Shown one piece after another: positions 9,893-17,611 of a stretch of 64,000 bases of DNA (its first letter is position 1; each line of letters opens with the position of its first letter). Where the stretch lies: NCBI RefSeq assembly GCF_023823125.1, contig NZ_CP090949.1, positions 682,001 to 746,000 of the forward strand. Direction: 5' to 3'. The position numbers were made by a program, and so were the translations under genes. The notes beneath the pieces were generated by a model. It had not been told where the DNA came from. It saw nothing but the letters and a program-made list of their open reading frames with translations, and ran no database searches. The DNA is from Erythrobacter aurantius (GTDB lineage Bacteria > Pseudomonadota > Alphaproteobacteria > Sphingomonadales > Sphingomonadaceae).

Positions 9893-10138
9893 GGTCCTGA
9901 CCCTAGATCATTTTCCTACTCTCGCCGGTTCGGTTACGGTCATACCGGCTCTTTCAATTTGTTGGTTCTCGGCGGGCTTTGAGGGCCGGGGAATTTTTTT
10001 AAAATAGGATATGTGTCAATTTCGATTGAAGCCCCATTTGCCCTTTCAAACCAACAGTTTGATCCGGACATAGGCGGCTGACACTGTGTCGGCTTTGTCA
10101 ATTTCCCTCGCAGGTGCAGCAATGAAGGCTGCGGGGGG

Positions 10139-11677
10139 TTACAGCCCGATCTTGCGCGCCAGTTCGCGGGCGGCCTCGGTCGGGTTCAATTTGCCTTCAC
10201 CTTCGCGGTCCACGGCGAAATTGGCCTCGCGCATGGCCTCCACCGAAATCGCGCCCACCAGCGGCTCAAGCGCGCGGGCGATGCCTTCGTCTTCGGCGAT
10301 ACGCGGTGACAGCATCAGCATCGCGTCATAGCTGGGCAGCGCCTCGCGCGGGTCGCTCAGCACCACCAGCCGGTCCGCCGCGATCCGCCCGTCGGAGGTG
10401 TAGGCGCTGATCACGTCGGCCTCGCCCGATTTCAGCGCGTTGTACATGAAGGTGGGCGAGAAATTGCGGGTTTCGCCAAAGCGCATCCCATAGGCATCGC
10501 GCACCGAAATCCATTCGGGCCGCTCGAAGAATTCGGGATCGCCGCCGACGGTCAGCTGCGGCGCATAGGGCACAAGTTCCTCAAGCGAGGTCACGCCCAG
10601 TTCGGCGGCGCGATCCTCGCGCATGGCGAAGGCATAGGCGTTTTCAAACCCGAGCCGCCCCAGCACCCGGATGCCGGTGTTCGCGCGTTCCCATTCGACG
10701 ATGGTTGCATACATCGCCTCACGCCCGGGATTGTCGTTGCGGCGCAGCTCGTTGGTCCAGATCGTGCCGGTGTAATCGACCGAGATGTCGATGCTGGAGG
10801 AAGCGACAGCGCTGTGCACCACCGCCGATCCCAGTCCGTCGCGATATTCGACGGTGTAGCCCGCCGCCTCAAGCTGCGAACCGATCAGCTTGGCGAGGAT
10901 GTATTGCTCGGAAAATTGCTTGGACGCGATCACGATGGTGTCTTCGTCATCACCGCCCGACTGGTAGGCCAGCGCCGCTGTCACTCCGGCCACCACGGCG
11001 ATCAGCGCGCCCAGCCACTTCCACCGCTTGCGTTCGTCAATGCCGCGTTCGATCCACCACAGCAGCCAGTCGGCAACCAGCGCAAGGCCAGCGCTCGCAA
11101 GGCAACCTGCCACGACAAGCGCCCAGTTCTGGGTCTGGAGCCCGGCAAAGATCGGATCGCCAAGGCTCGGCTGGCCGATCGTGGTCGAAAGCGTGGCCGC
11201 GCCGATGGTCCACACGCTCGCGGTGCGGATGCCGGCCATGATGAAGGGCGCGGACAGCGGCGCTTCGACTAGGGTGAGCTTCTGCCAGCCTGTCATGCCG
11301 ACGCCGTCCGCCGCTTCAAGCACGCCGGGATCGAGATTGGCCTGCGCCGTCACCGCGTTGCGCAGGATCGGCAGCAGCGCATAGAGCGCCAGCGCGAGCA
11401 GGGCAGGCAGGAAGCCGAGCGTGGGCAGGTCTTCGCCGAAGACTGCGCGCAGACTGAGCAGGATCGGGAAGAACAGCGCCAGCAGCGCCAGCGCCGGAAT
11501 GGTCTGGACAAGGCTGGCAAAGCCCAGCGCGATGCGCGAGACGGCAGGCGAACGGCTGGCCCAGACCGCGAGCGGCAGTGCCACCAGAATGCCGAGCCCG
11601 ATAGCGCTCGCGGCGAGCACGACATGGGCCGCCAGCTTGTCGCCAAGGCCGAGCAGGGTTTCGAAAATCTCGATCAC
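10139..11677 (-). CDS. Glycine betaine/choline-type ABC transporter, permease fused to substrate-binding domain
   Basis: A 512-residue protein joining two normally separate subunits. Residues 1 to about 210 are a BPD_transp_1 permease with several membrane helices and the coupling loop (EAADGVGMTGWQKLTLVEAPLS). After a last membrane helix (about 225-240, LIAVVAGVTAALAYQ), residues from about 245 are an OpuAC/OsmF-type binding domain (DTIVIASKQFSEQYILAKLIG; YTGTIWTNEL; FSPTFMYNALKSGEADVISAY), anchored on the periplasmic face. This fusion is known in OpuCB/BC-type systems. The ATPase gene upstream overlaps it by 4 bp (11674-11677), so the two form one importer for quaternary-ammonium osmolytes. 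Exact ligand unknown. Confidence 0.93.
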   Translation of the reverse strand: MIEIFETLLGLGDKLAAHVVLAASAIGLGILVALPLAVWASRSPAVSRIALGFASLVQTIPALALLALFFPILLSLRAVFGEDLPTLGFLPALLALALYALLPILRNAVTAQANLDPGVLEAADGVGMTGWQKLTLVEAPLSAPFIMAGIRTASVWTIGAATLSTTIGQPSLGDPIFAGLQTQNWALVVAGCLASAGLALVADWLLWWIERGIDERKRWKWLGALIAVVAGVTAALAYQSGGDDEDTIVIASKQFSEQYILAKLIGSQLEAAGYTVEYRDGLGSAVVHSAVASSSIDISVDYTGTIWTNELRRNDNPGREAMYATIVEWERANTGIRVLGRLGFENAYAFAMREDRAAELGVTSLEELVPYAPQLTVGGDPEFFERPEWISVRDAYGMRFGETRNFSPTFMYNALKSGEADVISAYTSDGRIAADRLVVLSDPREALPSYDAMLMLSPRIAEDEGIARALEPLVGAISVEAMREANFAVDREGEGKLNPTEAARELARKIGL

Positions 11678-12390
11678 GGTGCGCGCCGCTCCATCGCCGC
11701 GAGCCGTTCCGCCTGTTCGCGCGGGACGGCGACCAGCCCTTGCGCGATCTCGCCTCCGGCACCGCCGAGCAGGGCGCGCGGGGTTTCGTCAGCGACCAGT
11801 TCACCCTGGCTCATCACCATCACCCGGTCCGCCAGCAGCAGGGCTTCGGCCATGTCATGCGTGACCATGATCGTCGTCAGGCCGAGCGTGTCGTGCAGCT
11901 CGCGCACCTTCTGGCCCAGCGCGGCACGCGTGATCGGGTCAAGCGCGCCGAAGGGTTCGTCCATGATCAGCAGTTCCGGATCGCCCGCCAGCGCCCGCGC
12001 GACGCCAACCCGCTGGCGCTGCCCGCCAGAGAGTTCATCCGGCATCCGGCTTGCCATCTCCGGTTCCAGTTCGACCAGCGTCAGCAGTTCCGCGATACGG
12101 TCAGCGGCAAGTTTCTCACCGGCGAGCCGCGGGCCGATAGCGATATTCTCGCCAACACTGAAATGCGGGAACAGGCCGATGCCCTGAAAGACGTAACCGA
12201 CCCGGCGGCGCAATTGCGATTGCTTCATCGCGGTCACGTCCTCACCGCCGAACCGCACCCGACCACCGGTGGGTGTCACCAGCGTGTTGACCATCTTGAG
12301 CAAGGTCGATTTGCCCGAGCCCGACGATCCGACCAGAGCAACAAAGCTGCCCTTCGTCACAGAGCAACTGACGCCGCCCACCGCCACCAC
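11674..12390 (-). CDS. Glycine betaine/choline-type ABC transporter ATPase (true start unclear)
   Basis: The ATP-binding partner of the fused permease. Walker A GSSGSGKST, Q-loop (VFQGIGLFPH), signature LSGGQRQRVG, Walker B LLIMDEPFGALD and the H-loop (VTHDMAEAL) are all present. The coordinates use a GTG at 12390, giving 238 residues, but clearly coding sequence continues upstream (AILTFDQVERHYGDV), which carries the first strand and the A-loop Tyr that stacks on ATP. No ATG, GTG or TTG exists in that extension; an AAGGGG ribosome-binding site is well placed for an ATC codon at 12468, just after the stop of the upstream lipoprotein gene. The functional protein probably starts there (264 residues). 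Confidence 0.9.
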   Translation of the reverse strand: MVAVGGVSCSVTKGSFVALVGSSGSGKSTLLKMVNTLVTPTGGRVRFGGEDVTAMKQSQLRRRVGYVFQGIGLFPHFSVGENIAIGPRLAGEKLAADRIAELLTLVELEPEMASRMPDELSGGQRQRVGVARALAGDPELLIMDEPFGALDPITRAALGQKVRELHDTLGLTTIMVTHDMAEALLLADRVMVMSQGELVADETPRALLGGAGGEIAQGLVAVPREQAERLAAMERRAP

Positions 12391-12479
12391 GTCGCCATAG
12401 TGGCGTTCAACCTGATCGAAAGTCAGGATCGCGTCAGGGACGCTGCCGGATTGGACGGTGTCGCTGATGGGATGCCCCT

Positions 12480-12938
12480 TCAGTCGCCTGCTTCCGCAGC
12501 ATCGGAGGCGGCAGGAGCGATATAGGAAACGCGTTTGATGGCGATGCGCTTTCCGGCGGTGTCGGTGGCGATTGCCTCGCCCTTGTCGTCAACCGGCCCG
12601 GTATCCCAGCACGCCCCGCTCCCGGTGTCCGGCTCAAAGCACAGCATCCCATCGCCGCGGCGTTCCCAGCCGCCCTGGGCTGCCAGAGTGCCGTTGCGCA
12701 GATCGCGATAGCGTCCGTCGGCATCAAAGAAGGTTGTCTGCACCGCGCCGTCCACACCCACCGTCAGCCAGGCGGTTTCGGAAAAGGAAATGTCGCGGCC
12801 TCGCCGTTCGGCTTTGTCGTCTGGCGCAGGGGCTTGTGTTTCGGCAGGGGCGGAGTTGTCTTCGTCCCCGGCCGCGCAGGCGGATACGGCAAAGACGGTG
12901 GCCAGCAGCGGCAGGATCGTCGGTGAGTTCAGGCGCAT
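12480..12938 (-). CDS. Small lipoprotein of unknown function
   Basis: A 152-residue protein with a lipoprotein signal peptide (MRLNSPTILPLLATVFAVSAC, lipobox VSAC, Cys21), then an acidic/proline-rich linker (residues 24-45) and a compact domain with FSETAWLTVGVDGAVQTTFFDADGRYRD and two conserved-looking cysteines (MLCFEPDTGSGACWD). I recognise no named family. Its stop codon sits 11 bp before the probable start of the ABC ATPase on the same strand, so it is the first gene of that operon. Confidence 0.75.
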   Translation of the reverse strand: MRLNSPTILPLLATVFAVSACAAGDEDNSAPAETQAPAPDDKAERRGRDISFSETAWLTVGVDGAVQTTFFDADGRYRDLRNGTLAAQGGWERRGDGMLCFEPDTGSGACWDTGPVDDKGEAIATDTAGKRIAIKRVSYIAPAASDAAEAGD

Positions 12939-13005
12939 TGCCGCACAAGCCTATAAGCGAAATGGCAATCCGCCAAGTTCCGCGTTCGCGCCGGCAGCGC
13001 AGGTC

Positions 13006-14565
13006 TCATTGGCGCAGCCGTGCAGCCGGTATCGAGATGTGCGTGATCAGGCCGTCCGGTTGCCAATCCTGTGCGATCTTGCCTCCCAATTGATGCTCGA
13101 TCGCCATCGTGACGAGCCGCGATCCGAAGCCCTTGTCCTGCGGCGGCTGCGTTGGCGGCCCGCCGGTTTCGCGCCATTCGATCCGCACGTCGGCATCGGC
13201 TTGTTCGATGGTGATCGAAACCGCACCCTCGGCAACGCTCAGCGCGCCATACTTGGCGGAATTGGTTGCCAGTTCGTGGAACACGAGCGCCAGCGGTGTC
13301 GTCGCACGTGCGCCGGTGATGACATTGTCGCCGGTAATGATCACCGCGCTGGAATCCCCCACCCCATAAGGCGACATCAAGACGCCGAGCAGTTCCTTGA
13401 GGTTGTCTTCGGGTTCGGGATCGATGTTGAGAGCGAAGTCCTGCGCCCGCGAAAGCGCGCGGATATTGTCGGTGATGCTGGCGGCGAATTCGGACAGCGC
13501 CTTGTCGCCGCGTGCGTTGAGCGAGATCAGACCGGTGATCACCGAAAAGATGTTCTTGATCCGGTGCGCCAGCTCTCCCGCCAGCAATTCGCGCTCCTGC
13601 GAGATGCTGAAGCGATCATGGATATCGGTGAGCGTGCCGAACCAGCGCGCGGTGGCCGGATCGGCGGTTGACGGGACGGCGCGCGAGATGACCCAGCGAA
13701 AGCTGCCGTCGGCAAGGCGCAGCCGCCATTCGTCCTCGAAGAAGGTGGCCGTATCCAGAGCGTGCTGGAACTTGATCGCGGTGGCTTCGAAATCGTCGGG
13801 ATGGATGATCGTGCGCCAGTCCTCCACGTCTTGCAGCGGGGCCCGCCCGGTGACTTCGCTGAAGCGCGCGTTGAAGTAATCGAAATGCGGGCCGGGCGCT
13901 GCTGACCATGCGATATCGGGCACGCTGTCGAGCATGAATTGCAGCCGGTCGGCGCTCTCCTTCAGCTCGCTATCGGCCATGTTGGCCTGACGGTGTGCAT
14001 GCAGGCGTCGCATCACCGCCTCGGCCAACACCGCCAGCCCTTCGCGCTGGAAGTCGGACAGAGGTTCGCTGCGAGGGACAGTGTCGGTCACGCACAGCGC
14101 GCCAAGCGGCGCCCCCTCCGCCGAAATCAGCGGCGCCCCGGCATAGTAGCGCAGATGTGCATCGCCGCGCACCATCGCGAATTCGGCGAAGCGCGGGTCC
14201 TGCGTCGCGTCCAGCACTTCGAGCAGATCATGGCCCAGCATGGTATGCGCGCAGAAGCTGGTGGAGCGCGGTGTTTCCGATACGCCTATCCCTTCACCCG
14301 TGACGAAACGCTGGCGGTGCGCCTCGACCAGGCTGACAGCCGCACTGGGCGCGTTGCACAGGCGCGCGGCAAAGCGGGTGATGCGGGCCAGTTCCTCATC
14401 GCCGGACAGATCATCGGCATGAAAGCCGGAGAGGATGACGAGCCGTTCGTCCTCCTTGCAGAAATCTTTTGCCGGAGGGGTGCCCGTGGGCCATGGCCGT
14501 GGTTCGGAAAAGTTCAGCGGTTCGCTCCTTGCATGGCGCTCCAGAGGTATCCCGCATGTGGACAT
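13006..14565 (-). CDS. GAF-PAS sensor histidine kinase, HWE/HisKA_2 type
   Basis: A soluble two-component sensor. From the N-terminus: a GAF domain (about residues 45-180; RITRFAARLCNAPSAAVSLV, STSFCAHTM, RYYAGAPLI), a PAS domain (about 200-315; LDSVPDIAWSAAPG, TIIHPDDF, DEWRLRLADGSFRWV), then an HWE-type dimerisation/phosphorylation helix (ELAHRIKNIFSVITGLISL, His phosphate acceptor) and an ATPase domain with N-box HELATNSAKYGAL and GFGSRLV. No membrane helix. Such kinases often act in the general stress response or light/redox sensing in sphingomonads; the signal here is unknown. No response regulator is adjacent. The frame stays open to 14655; I use the ATG at 14565 because an earlier one would crowd the divergent dehydrogenase promoter. 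Start uncertain. Confidence 0.88.
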   Translation of the reverse strand: MSTCGIPLERHARSEPLNFSEPRPWPTGTPPAKDFCKEDERLVILSGFHADDLSGDEELARITRFAARLCNAPSAAVSLVEAHRQRFVTGEGIGVSETPRSTSFCAHTMLGHDLLEVLDATQDPRFAEFAMVRGDAHLRYYAGAPLISAEGAPLGALCVTDTVPRSEPLSDFQREGLAVLAEAVMRRLHAHRQANMADSELKESADRLQFMLDSVPDIAWSAAPGPHFDYFNARFSEVTGRAPLQDVEDWRTIIHPDDFEATAIKFQHALDTATFFEDEWRLRLADGSFRWVISRAVPSTADPATARWFGTLTDIHDRFSISQERELLAGELAHRIKNIFSVITGLISLNARGDKALSEFAASITDNIRALSRAQDFALNIDPEPEDNLKELLGVLMSPYGVGDSSAVIITGDNVITGARATTPLALVFHELATNSAKYGALSVAEGAVSITIEQADADVRIEWRETGGPPTQPPQDKGFGSRLVTMAIEHQLGGKIAQDWQPDGLITHISIPAARLRQ

Positions 14566-14675
14566 ACAGCACGCGCGATTGCCGTCAAACGGTGTTGCGC
14601 GGGCATTGGCGTTTGATCGGGGTGTTGCTATGCGCGCTAGATACCGAACAATCATTGCCTGTCAGAGAACATATC

Positions 14676-15845
14676 ATGCGCGCCACCCCCGATTTCGACT
14701 TCCAGCTTGGCGAAGCGGCCGAGATGATCCGCGACACCACCGCGCGGTTCGCCGATGAACAGATCGCGCCGCTGGCGGAACGGATCGACCGTGACGATTA
14801 CTTTCCCCGCGCGGAGCTTTGGCAGGCGATGGGCGAGTTGGGCCTGCACGGCATCACCGTCGAGGAAGAAGACGGCGGGCTCGGCCTCGGCTATCTCGAA
14901 CACGTGATCGCGGTGGAGGAAGTCAGCCGCGCCTCGGCTTCGCTCGGCCTGTCCTATGGCGCGCATTCGAACCTGTGCCTCAACCAGATCCGCCGCTGGG
15001 GGAATGACGAGCAGAAGGCCAAGTATCTGCCCAAGCTGATCAGCGGCGAACATGTCGGCAGCCTCGCCATGTCCGAAGCCGGAGCGGGTAGCGACGTGGT
15101 CTCGATGAAGTTGAAGGCCGACGAAGTGCAGGGCGGATACGTTCTCAACGGCACCAAGTTCTGGATCACCAACGCACCCGAAGCCGATACGCTGGTGGTC
15201 TATGCCAAGACCGACGGCCACGCCGGATCGCGCGGCATTACCGCCTTCCTGATCGAGAAAGGCGACGAGGGTTTTTCCATCGGCCAGAAGATTTCCAAGG
15301 TCGGCATGAAGGGCTCGCCCACAGCCGAGCTGGTGTTCAACGACTGCTTCATCCCTGAGGAACGCATCATGGGCCCGCTGAACGGCGGCGTCGGCGTGCT
15401 GATGAGCGGGCTGGATTATGAACGCGTGGTGCTCGCCGGATTGCAGCTTGGCATCATGCAAGCGTGCCTCGACACGGTGATCCCCTACCTGCGCGAGAGG
15501 AAGCAGTTCGGGAAGCCGATTGGCAGCTTCCAGCTCATGCAGGCCAAGGTCGCCGACATGTACGTCGCCCTGCAATCGGCCCGCGCCTACACCTATGCGG
15601 TGGCGAAGGCCTGCGACGCCGGGCAGACGACGCGATTTGATGCGGCAGGGGTAATCCTGCTCGCGAGCGAGAACGCCTTCCGCGTCGCCGCCGAGAGCGT
15701 TCAGGCGCTGGGCGGTGCGGGCTATACCACCGATTGGCCGGTCGAACGCTACATGCGCGACGCGAAGCTGCTCGACATTGGCGCTGGGACGAACGAGATC
15801 AGGCGTATGCTGATCGGGCGCGAATTGATCGGGGCTGCGGGGTGA
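14676..15845 (+). CDS. ivd: Isovaleryl-CoA dehydrogenase (leucine degradation)
   Basis: FAD enzyme oxidising isovaleryl-CoA to 3-methylcrotonyl-CoA. The 389-residue protein has the acyl-CoA dehydrogenase blocks GSLAMSEAGAGSDVVSMKL, FWITNAPEADTLVVYAKT and the C-terminal [17 protein letters not shown] with [15 protein letters not shown]. The catalytic Glu lies in LDYERVVLAG, the position used by isovaleryl-CoA dehydrogenase rather than by short/medium-chain enzymes, where it is near the C-terminus. The next enzyme of the pathway, the carboxylase beta subunit, lies 2.5 kb downstream, separated by small genes. The start at 14676 (MRATPDFDFQLGE) matches family starts; the longer frame from 14469 overlaps the divergent kinase. 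The final 46 codons are duplicated at 16309-16446. Confidence 0.95.
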   Translation: MRATPDFDFQLGEAAEMIRDTTARFADEQIAPLAERIDRDDYFPRAELWQAMGELGLHGITVEEEDGGLGLGYLEHVIAVEEVSRASASLGLSYGAHSNLCLNQIRRWGNDEQKAKYLPKLISGEHVGSLAMSEAGAGSDVVSMKLKADEVQGGYVLNGTKFWITNAPEADTLVVYAKTDGHAGSRGITAFLIEKGDEGFSIGQKISKVGMKGSPTAELVFNDCFIPEERIMGPLNGGVGVLMSGLDYERVVLAGLQLGIMQACLDTVIPYLRERKQFGKPIGSFQLMQAKVADMYVALQSARAYTYAVAKACDAGQTTRFDAAGVILLASENAFRVAAESVQALGGAGYTTDWPVERYMRDAKLLDIGAGTNEIRRMLIGRELIGAAG

Positions 15846-16195
15846 GCTGGCTTCACATAATCGCAGCCGGCTTGATCGTCGTTGCGACAATCTTCCATTC
15901 TTTGTTGGGCGAGAAGAAGCTGATCGAGCCAACCCTTGCGGTTGATGATCCGTTTATCAGGGACCCGATGACCCAAGGGATCACTCGGTTTGGCTGGCAC
16001 TCCTCCAGCGGGTTCTTTTTGCTGACCGCACTCATCCTCGTTCTGCCGGAAACGCCAGAATTGCTAGTATGGGCAACAGGTGGCTTGTGGCTTGTGCTTG
16101 GACTTACAAATCTGGCCATGATGAAGGCCAAGCATCCAGGCGGCTTTCTGCTGTCTCTAATCGGACTTTTGATTCTCGCTGGAGAGGTGTTTTGA
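15842..16195 (+). CDS. Small membrane protein, first insert of the liu hotspot
   Basis: A 117-residue protein with four hydrophobic segments ([71 protein letters not shown]). It begins with a GTG that overlaps the dehydrogenase stop (GTGA at 15842-15845), so it is translationally coupled to that gene. Its own TGA overlaps the TTG start of the chimeric ORF. No family recognised. Synonymous base choice is somewhat less GC-biased than its neighbours (for example many T-ending codons near 15900-16170), consistent with acquisition. Confidence 0.7.
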   Translation: MSWLHIIAAGLIVVATIFHSLLGEKKLIEPTLAVDDPFIRDPMTQGITRFGWHSSSGFFLLTALILVLPETPELLVWATGGLWLVLGLTNLAMMKAKHPGGFLLSLIGLLILAGEVF

Positions 16196-16446
16196 CCGCA
16201 CCCGATCTGACCACCAAGCTTGACCGCGAAGACCCGGCAGCCAAGGCGCGGTTTGCGCATAACAAGGCGCATGCGAGCGATCTTCGCGCCGCTGTTGCCG
16301 AAGCAGCGCTGGGCGGGGCGGGCTATACCACCGACTGGCCGGTGGAACGCTACATGCGCGACGCGAAGCTGCTCGACATCGGTGCAGGCACGAACGAAAT
16401 CCGCCGGATGCTGATCGGACGTGAGCTGATCGGGGCTGCGGGTTGA
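16192..16446 (+). pseudogene. Chimeric ORF: carboxylase-beta N-terminus joined to isovaleryl-CoA dehydrogenase C-terminus
   Basis: An 84-codon open frame starting with TTG at 16192. Codons 1-42 match the start of the carboxylase beta gene at 18392 (about 93% at the DNA level, with three amino-acid changes). At the shared GCGCTGGGCGG it switches into the last 46 codons of the isovaleryl-CoA dehydrogenase gene (15708-15845), where 16 of 138 bases differ but no amino acid does. This is the junction expected from duplicating a dehydrogenase-to-carboxylase segment. The product lacks the catalytic parts of both enzymes and is most likely non-functional, though it remains open and coupled to both neighbours. 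Confidence 0.88.
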
Positions 16447-16874
16447 GCGGTTTCCACTCGACCTTGCTGCTCGGCGGCAGGCCGATCGATGCAGTCGCAC
16501 TTCGTGAGGCGATTGACACCGGGTCGTGCCAAGAATTGCAGCCGGGCGACTATGGCACGCTCCAATTTGCAGAAGATGGTGGTGAGCGCCGCACGCTGAT
16601 GATTGAGGCCATCGGCGGGCACGGCTTTTCGCTGGCCTATGATATTTACAGCCAGCAGCAGCCAATGGCGAATTCCATGTGGTACTCGCAAGGCAAGGAG
16701 CATGCGGAGGGCTGGCTGGAAAGCGATGCAGAAGCGACCGTCCCGGCCAGCAGCCTCGTCAGCGGTGAAGAGGCCGTGCGGGCAATAGCCGAATTCCTGA
16801 ATTGCCCCGTGGCCGCGCCCGCCAGTCTCGCTTGGACTGACAGCAACAATCTCGAATGGCCGGAAGTTTTCTGA
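16443..16874 (+). CDS. Hypothetical protein, possible Imm1-like immunity protein, second insert
   Basis: A 143-residue soluble protein starting with TTG at 16443, overlapping the stop of the chimeric ORF exactly as the membrane-protein gene at 15842 overlaps the intact dehydrogenase stop. Its shape, beta-strand rich with a closing [23 protein letters not shown] stretch (split here as [12 protein letters not shown] and PASLAW), resembles Imm1-type immunity proteins, which end in a similar helix and Trp. This is a weak fold-level resemblance only; no toxin gene is next to it. One base separates it from the downstream gene at 16876. Confidence 0.7.
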   Translation: MSGFHSTLLLGGRPIDAVALREAIDTGSCQELQPGDYGTLQFAEDGGERRTLMIEAIGGHGFSLAYDIYSQQQPMANSMWYSQGKEHAEGWLESDAEATVPASSLVSGEEAVRAIAEFLNCPVAAPASLAWTDSNNLEWPEVF

Positions 16875-16875
16875 G

Positions 16876-17256
16876 ATGCCCACCATCGCCCGGATCATCT
16901 GGACTGTCGGGTTTCTGATCGGGACGATCACCCATTCGCTCGATCTCTATCACGGCGGCTGGCTGCCCTATGATTTCCGCCCGCTGCCGTGGAACCTCTA
17001 CTGGACCAGCCTGACGTTCCTCGATCCGCTCGCCGCCGTGCTGATCTGGGTGCGGGTGCCGAAGGTCGAGGGGATTGGCGTGTGGCTGGGTGTCGCCATC
17101 ATGGCGTCCAATGTGCTGGTGAACGGCTTTACCGCCTTCATCGCAGGCTATGAGGAATTCTATTTCAGCCTTGCCCTGCAAAGCGTCTTTGCCGCGTTTG
17201 TGTTTTTCGCCGCATGGGAGCATTGGCGGGGCAAGGAGAGGCAAGAGAAACAATGA
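16876..17256 (+). CDS. Four-helix membrane protein of unknown function
   Basis: A 126-residue protein with four predicted membrane helices (IARIIWTVGFLIGTITHSL; LTFLDPLAAVLIWVRV; IGVWLGVAIMASNVLVNGF; FSLALQSVFAAFVFFAAW) and a charged C-terminal tail (KERQEKQ). It starts one base after the preceding stop and its TGA overlaps an ATG (ATGA, 17253-17256) that begins a remnant of the carboxylase gene. I do not recognise the family. Confidence 0.75.
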   Translation: MPTIARIIWTVGFLIGTITHSLDLYHGGWLPYDFRPLPWNLYWTSLTFLDPLAAVLIWVRVPKVEGIGVWLGVAIMASNVLVNGFTAFIAGYEEFYFSLALQSVFAAFVFFAAWEHWRGKERQEKQ

Positions 17257-17312
17257 CCGCACCCGTTCTTTTGAAAGAGCCCAATGCCAGGCTGACCGGA
17301 GCTGCGCGATGA
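17253..17312 (+). pseudogene. Remnant of a third copy of the carboxylase-beta start
   Basis: The 17 bases from the ATG at 17253 (ATGACCGCACCCGTTCT) are identical to the first 17 bases of the carboxylase beta gene at 18392 and read MTAPVL; the sequence then departs from it and reaches a stop at 17310-17312 after 19 codons. The stop overlaps the ATG of the next gene. The position, coupled to an upstream gene by ATGA, parallels the coupled start of the copy at 16192. Confidence 0.7.
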
Positions 17313-17611
17313 GCGACGAAGATTACGTCTATGACGAAGCATCGGGCGAATGGATGCCAGCCAGCGAATTCGCCACGCGTCAGGCAGCAGAAGACATCGT
17401 CGAAGTGCGCGACGCGGTGGGCAATCTGCTGGCTGACGGCGATGCCGTGACGCTCATCAAGGATCTTGAGGTGAAGGGCGCGGGACAAACGCTCAAGCAG
17501 GGCACGCTGATCAAGTCGATCCGGCTGACAGGTCACAGCCAGGAGATCGATTGCAAATATCCCGGCATCAAAGGCCTCGTCCTGCGTGCCGAATTCGTAA
17601 AGAAACGCTAG
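17309..17611 (+). CDS. PhnA/YjdM-like domain protein lacking the zinc ribbon cysteines
   Basis: A 100-residue protein. Residues from about 32 match the C-terminal domain of PhnA/YjdM (VRDAVGNLLADGDAVTLIKDL, KGAGQTLKQGTLIKSIRL, IDCKYPGIKGLVLRAEFVKK). The family normally opens with a CxxC...CxxC zinc ribbon; here the corresponding N-terminus (EDYVYDEASGEWMPASEF) keeps the spacing feel but has no cysteine, so it cannot bind zinc that way. PhnA is not required for phosphonate breakdown despite its name, so function is open. GGAGC precedes the ATG. It is convergent with the next gene and overlaps it by four bases. Confidence 0.85.
   Translation: MSDEDYVYDEASGEWMPASEFATRQAAEDIVEVRDAVGNLLADGDAVTLIKDLEVKGAGQTLKQGTLIKSIRLTGHSQEIDCKYPGIKGLVLRAEFVKKR

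Noticed and set aside
10080..10115. Stem GCTGACAC/GTGTCGGC as a terminator
   Set aside because: It has a mismatch, is 190 bp from the DUF2147 stop and lacks a clear T-run next to the stem; left out.
9940..10122. Minus-strand 60-codon frame in the gap before the ABC transporter end
   Set aside because: No ribosome-binding site, unusual composition, no similarity; the region is AT-rich non-coding DNA.
14469..14675. 69-codon N-terminal extension of isovaleryl-CoA dehydrogenase
   Set aside because: It overlaps the divergent kinase gene and is rich in Cys/Arg/Trp, unlike the family N-terminus; the ATG at 14676 fits.
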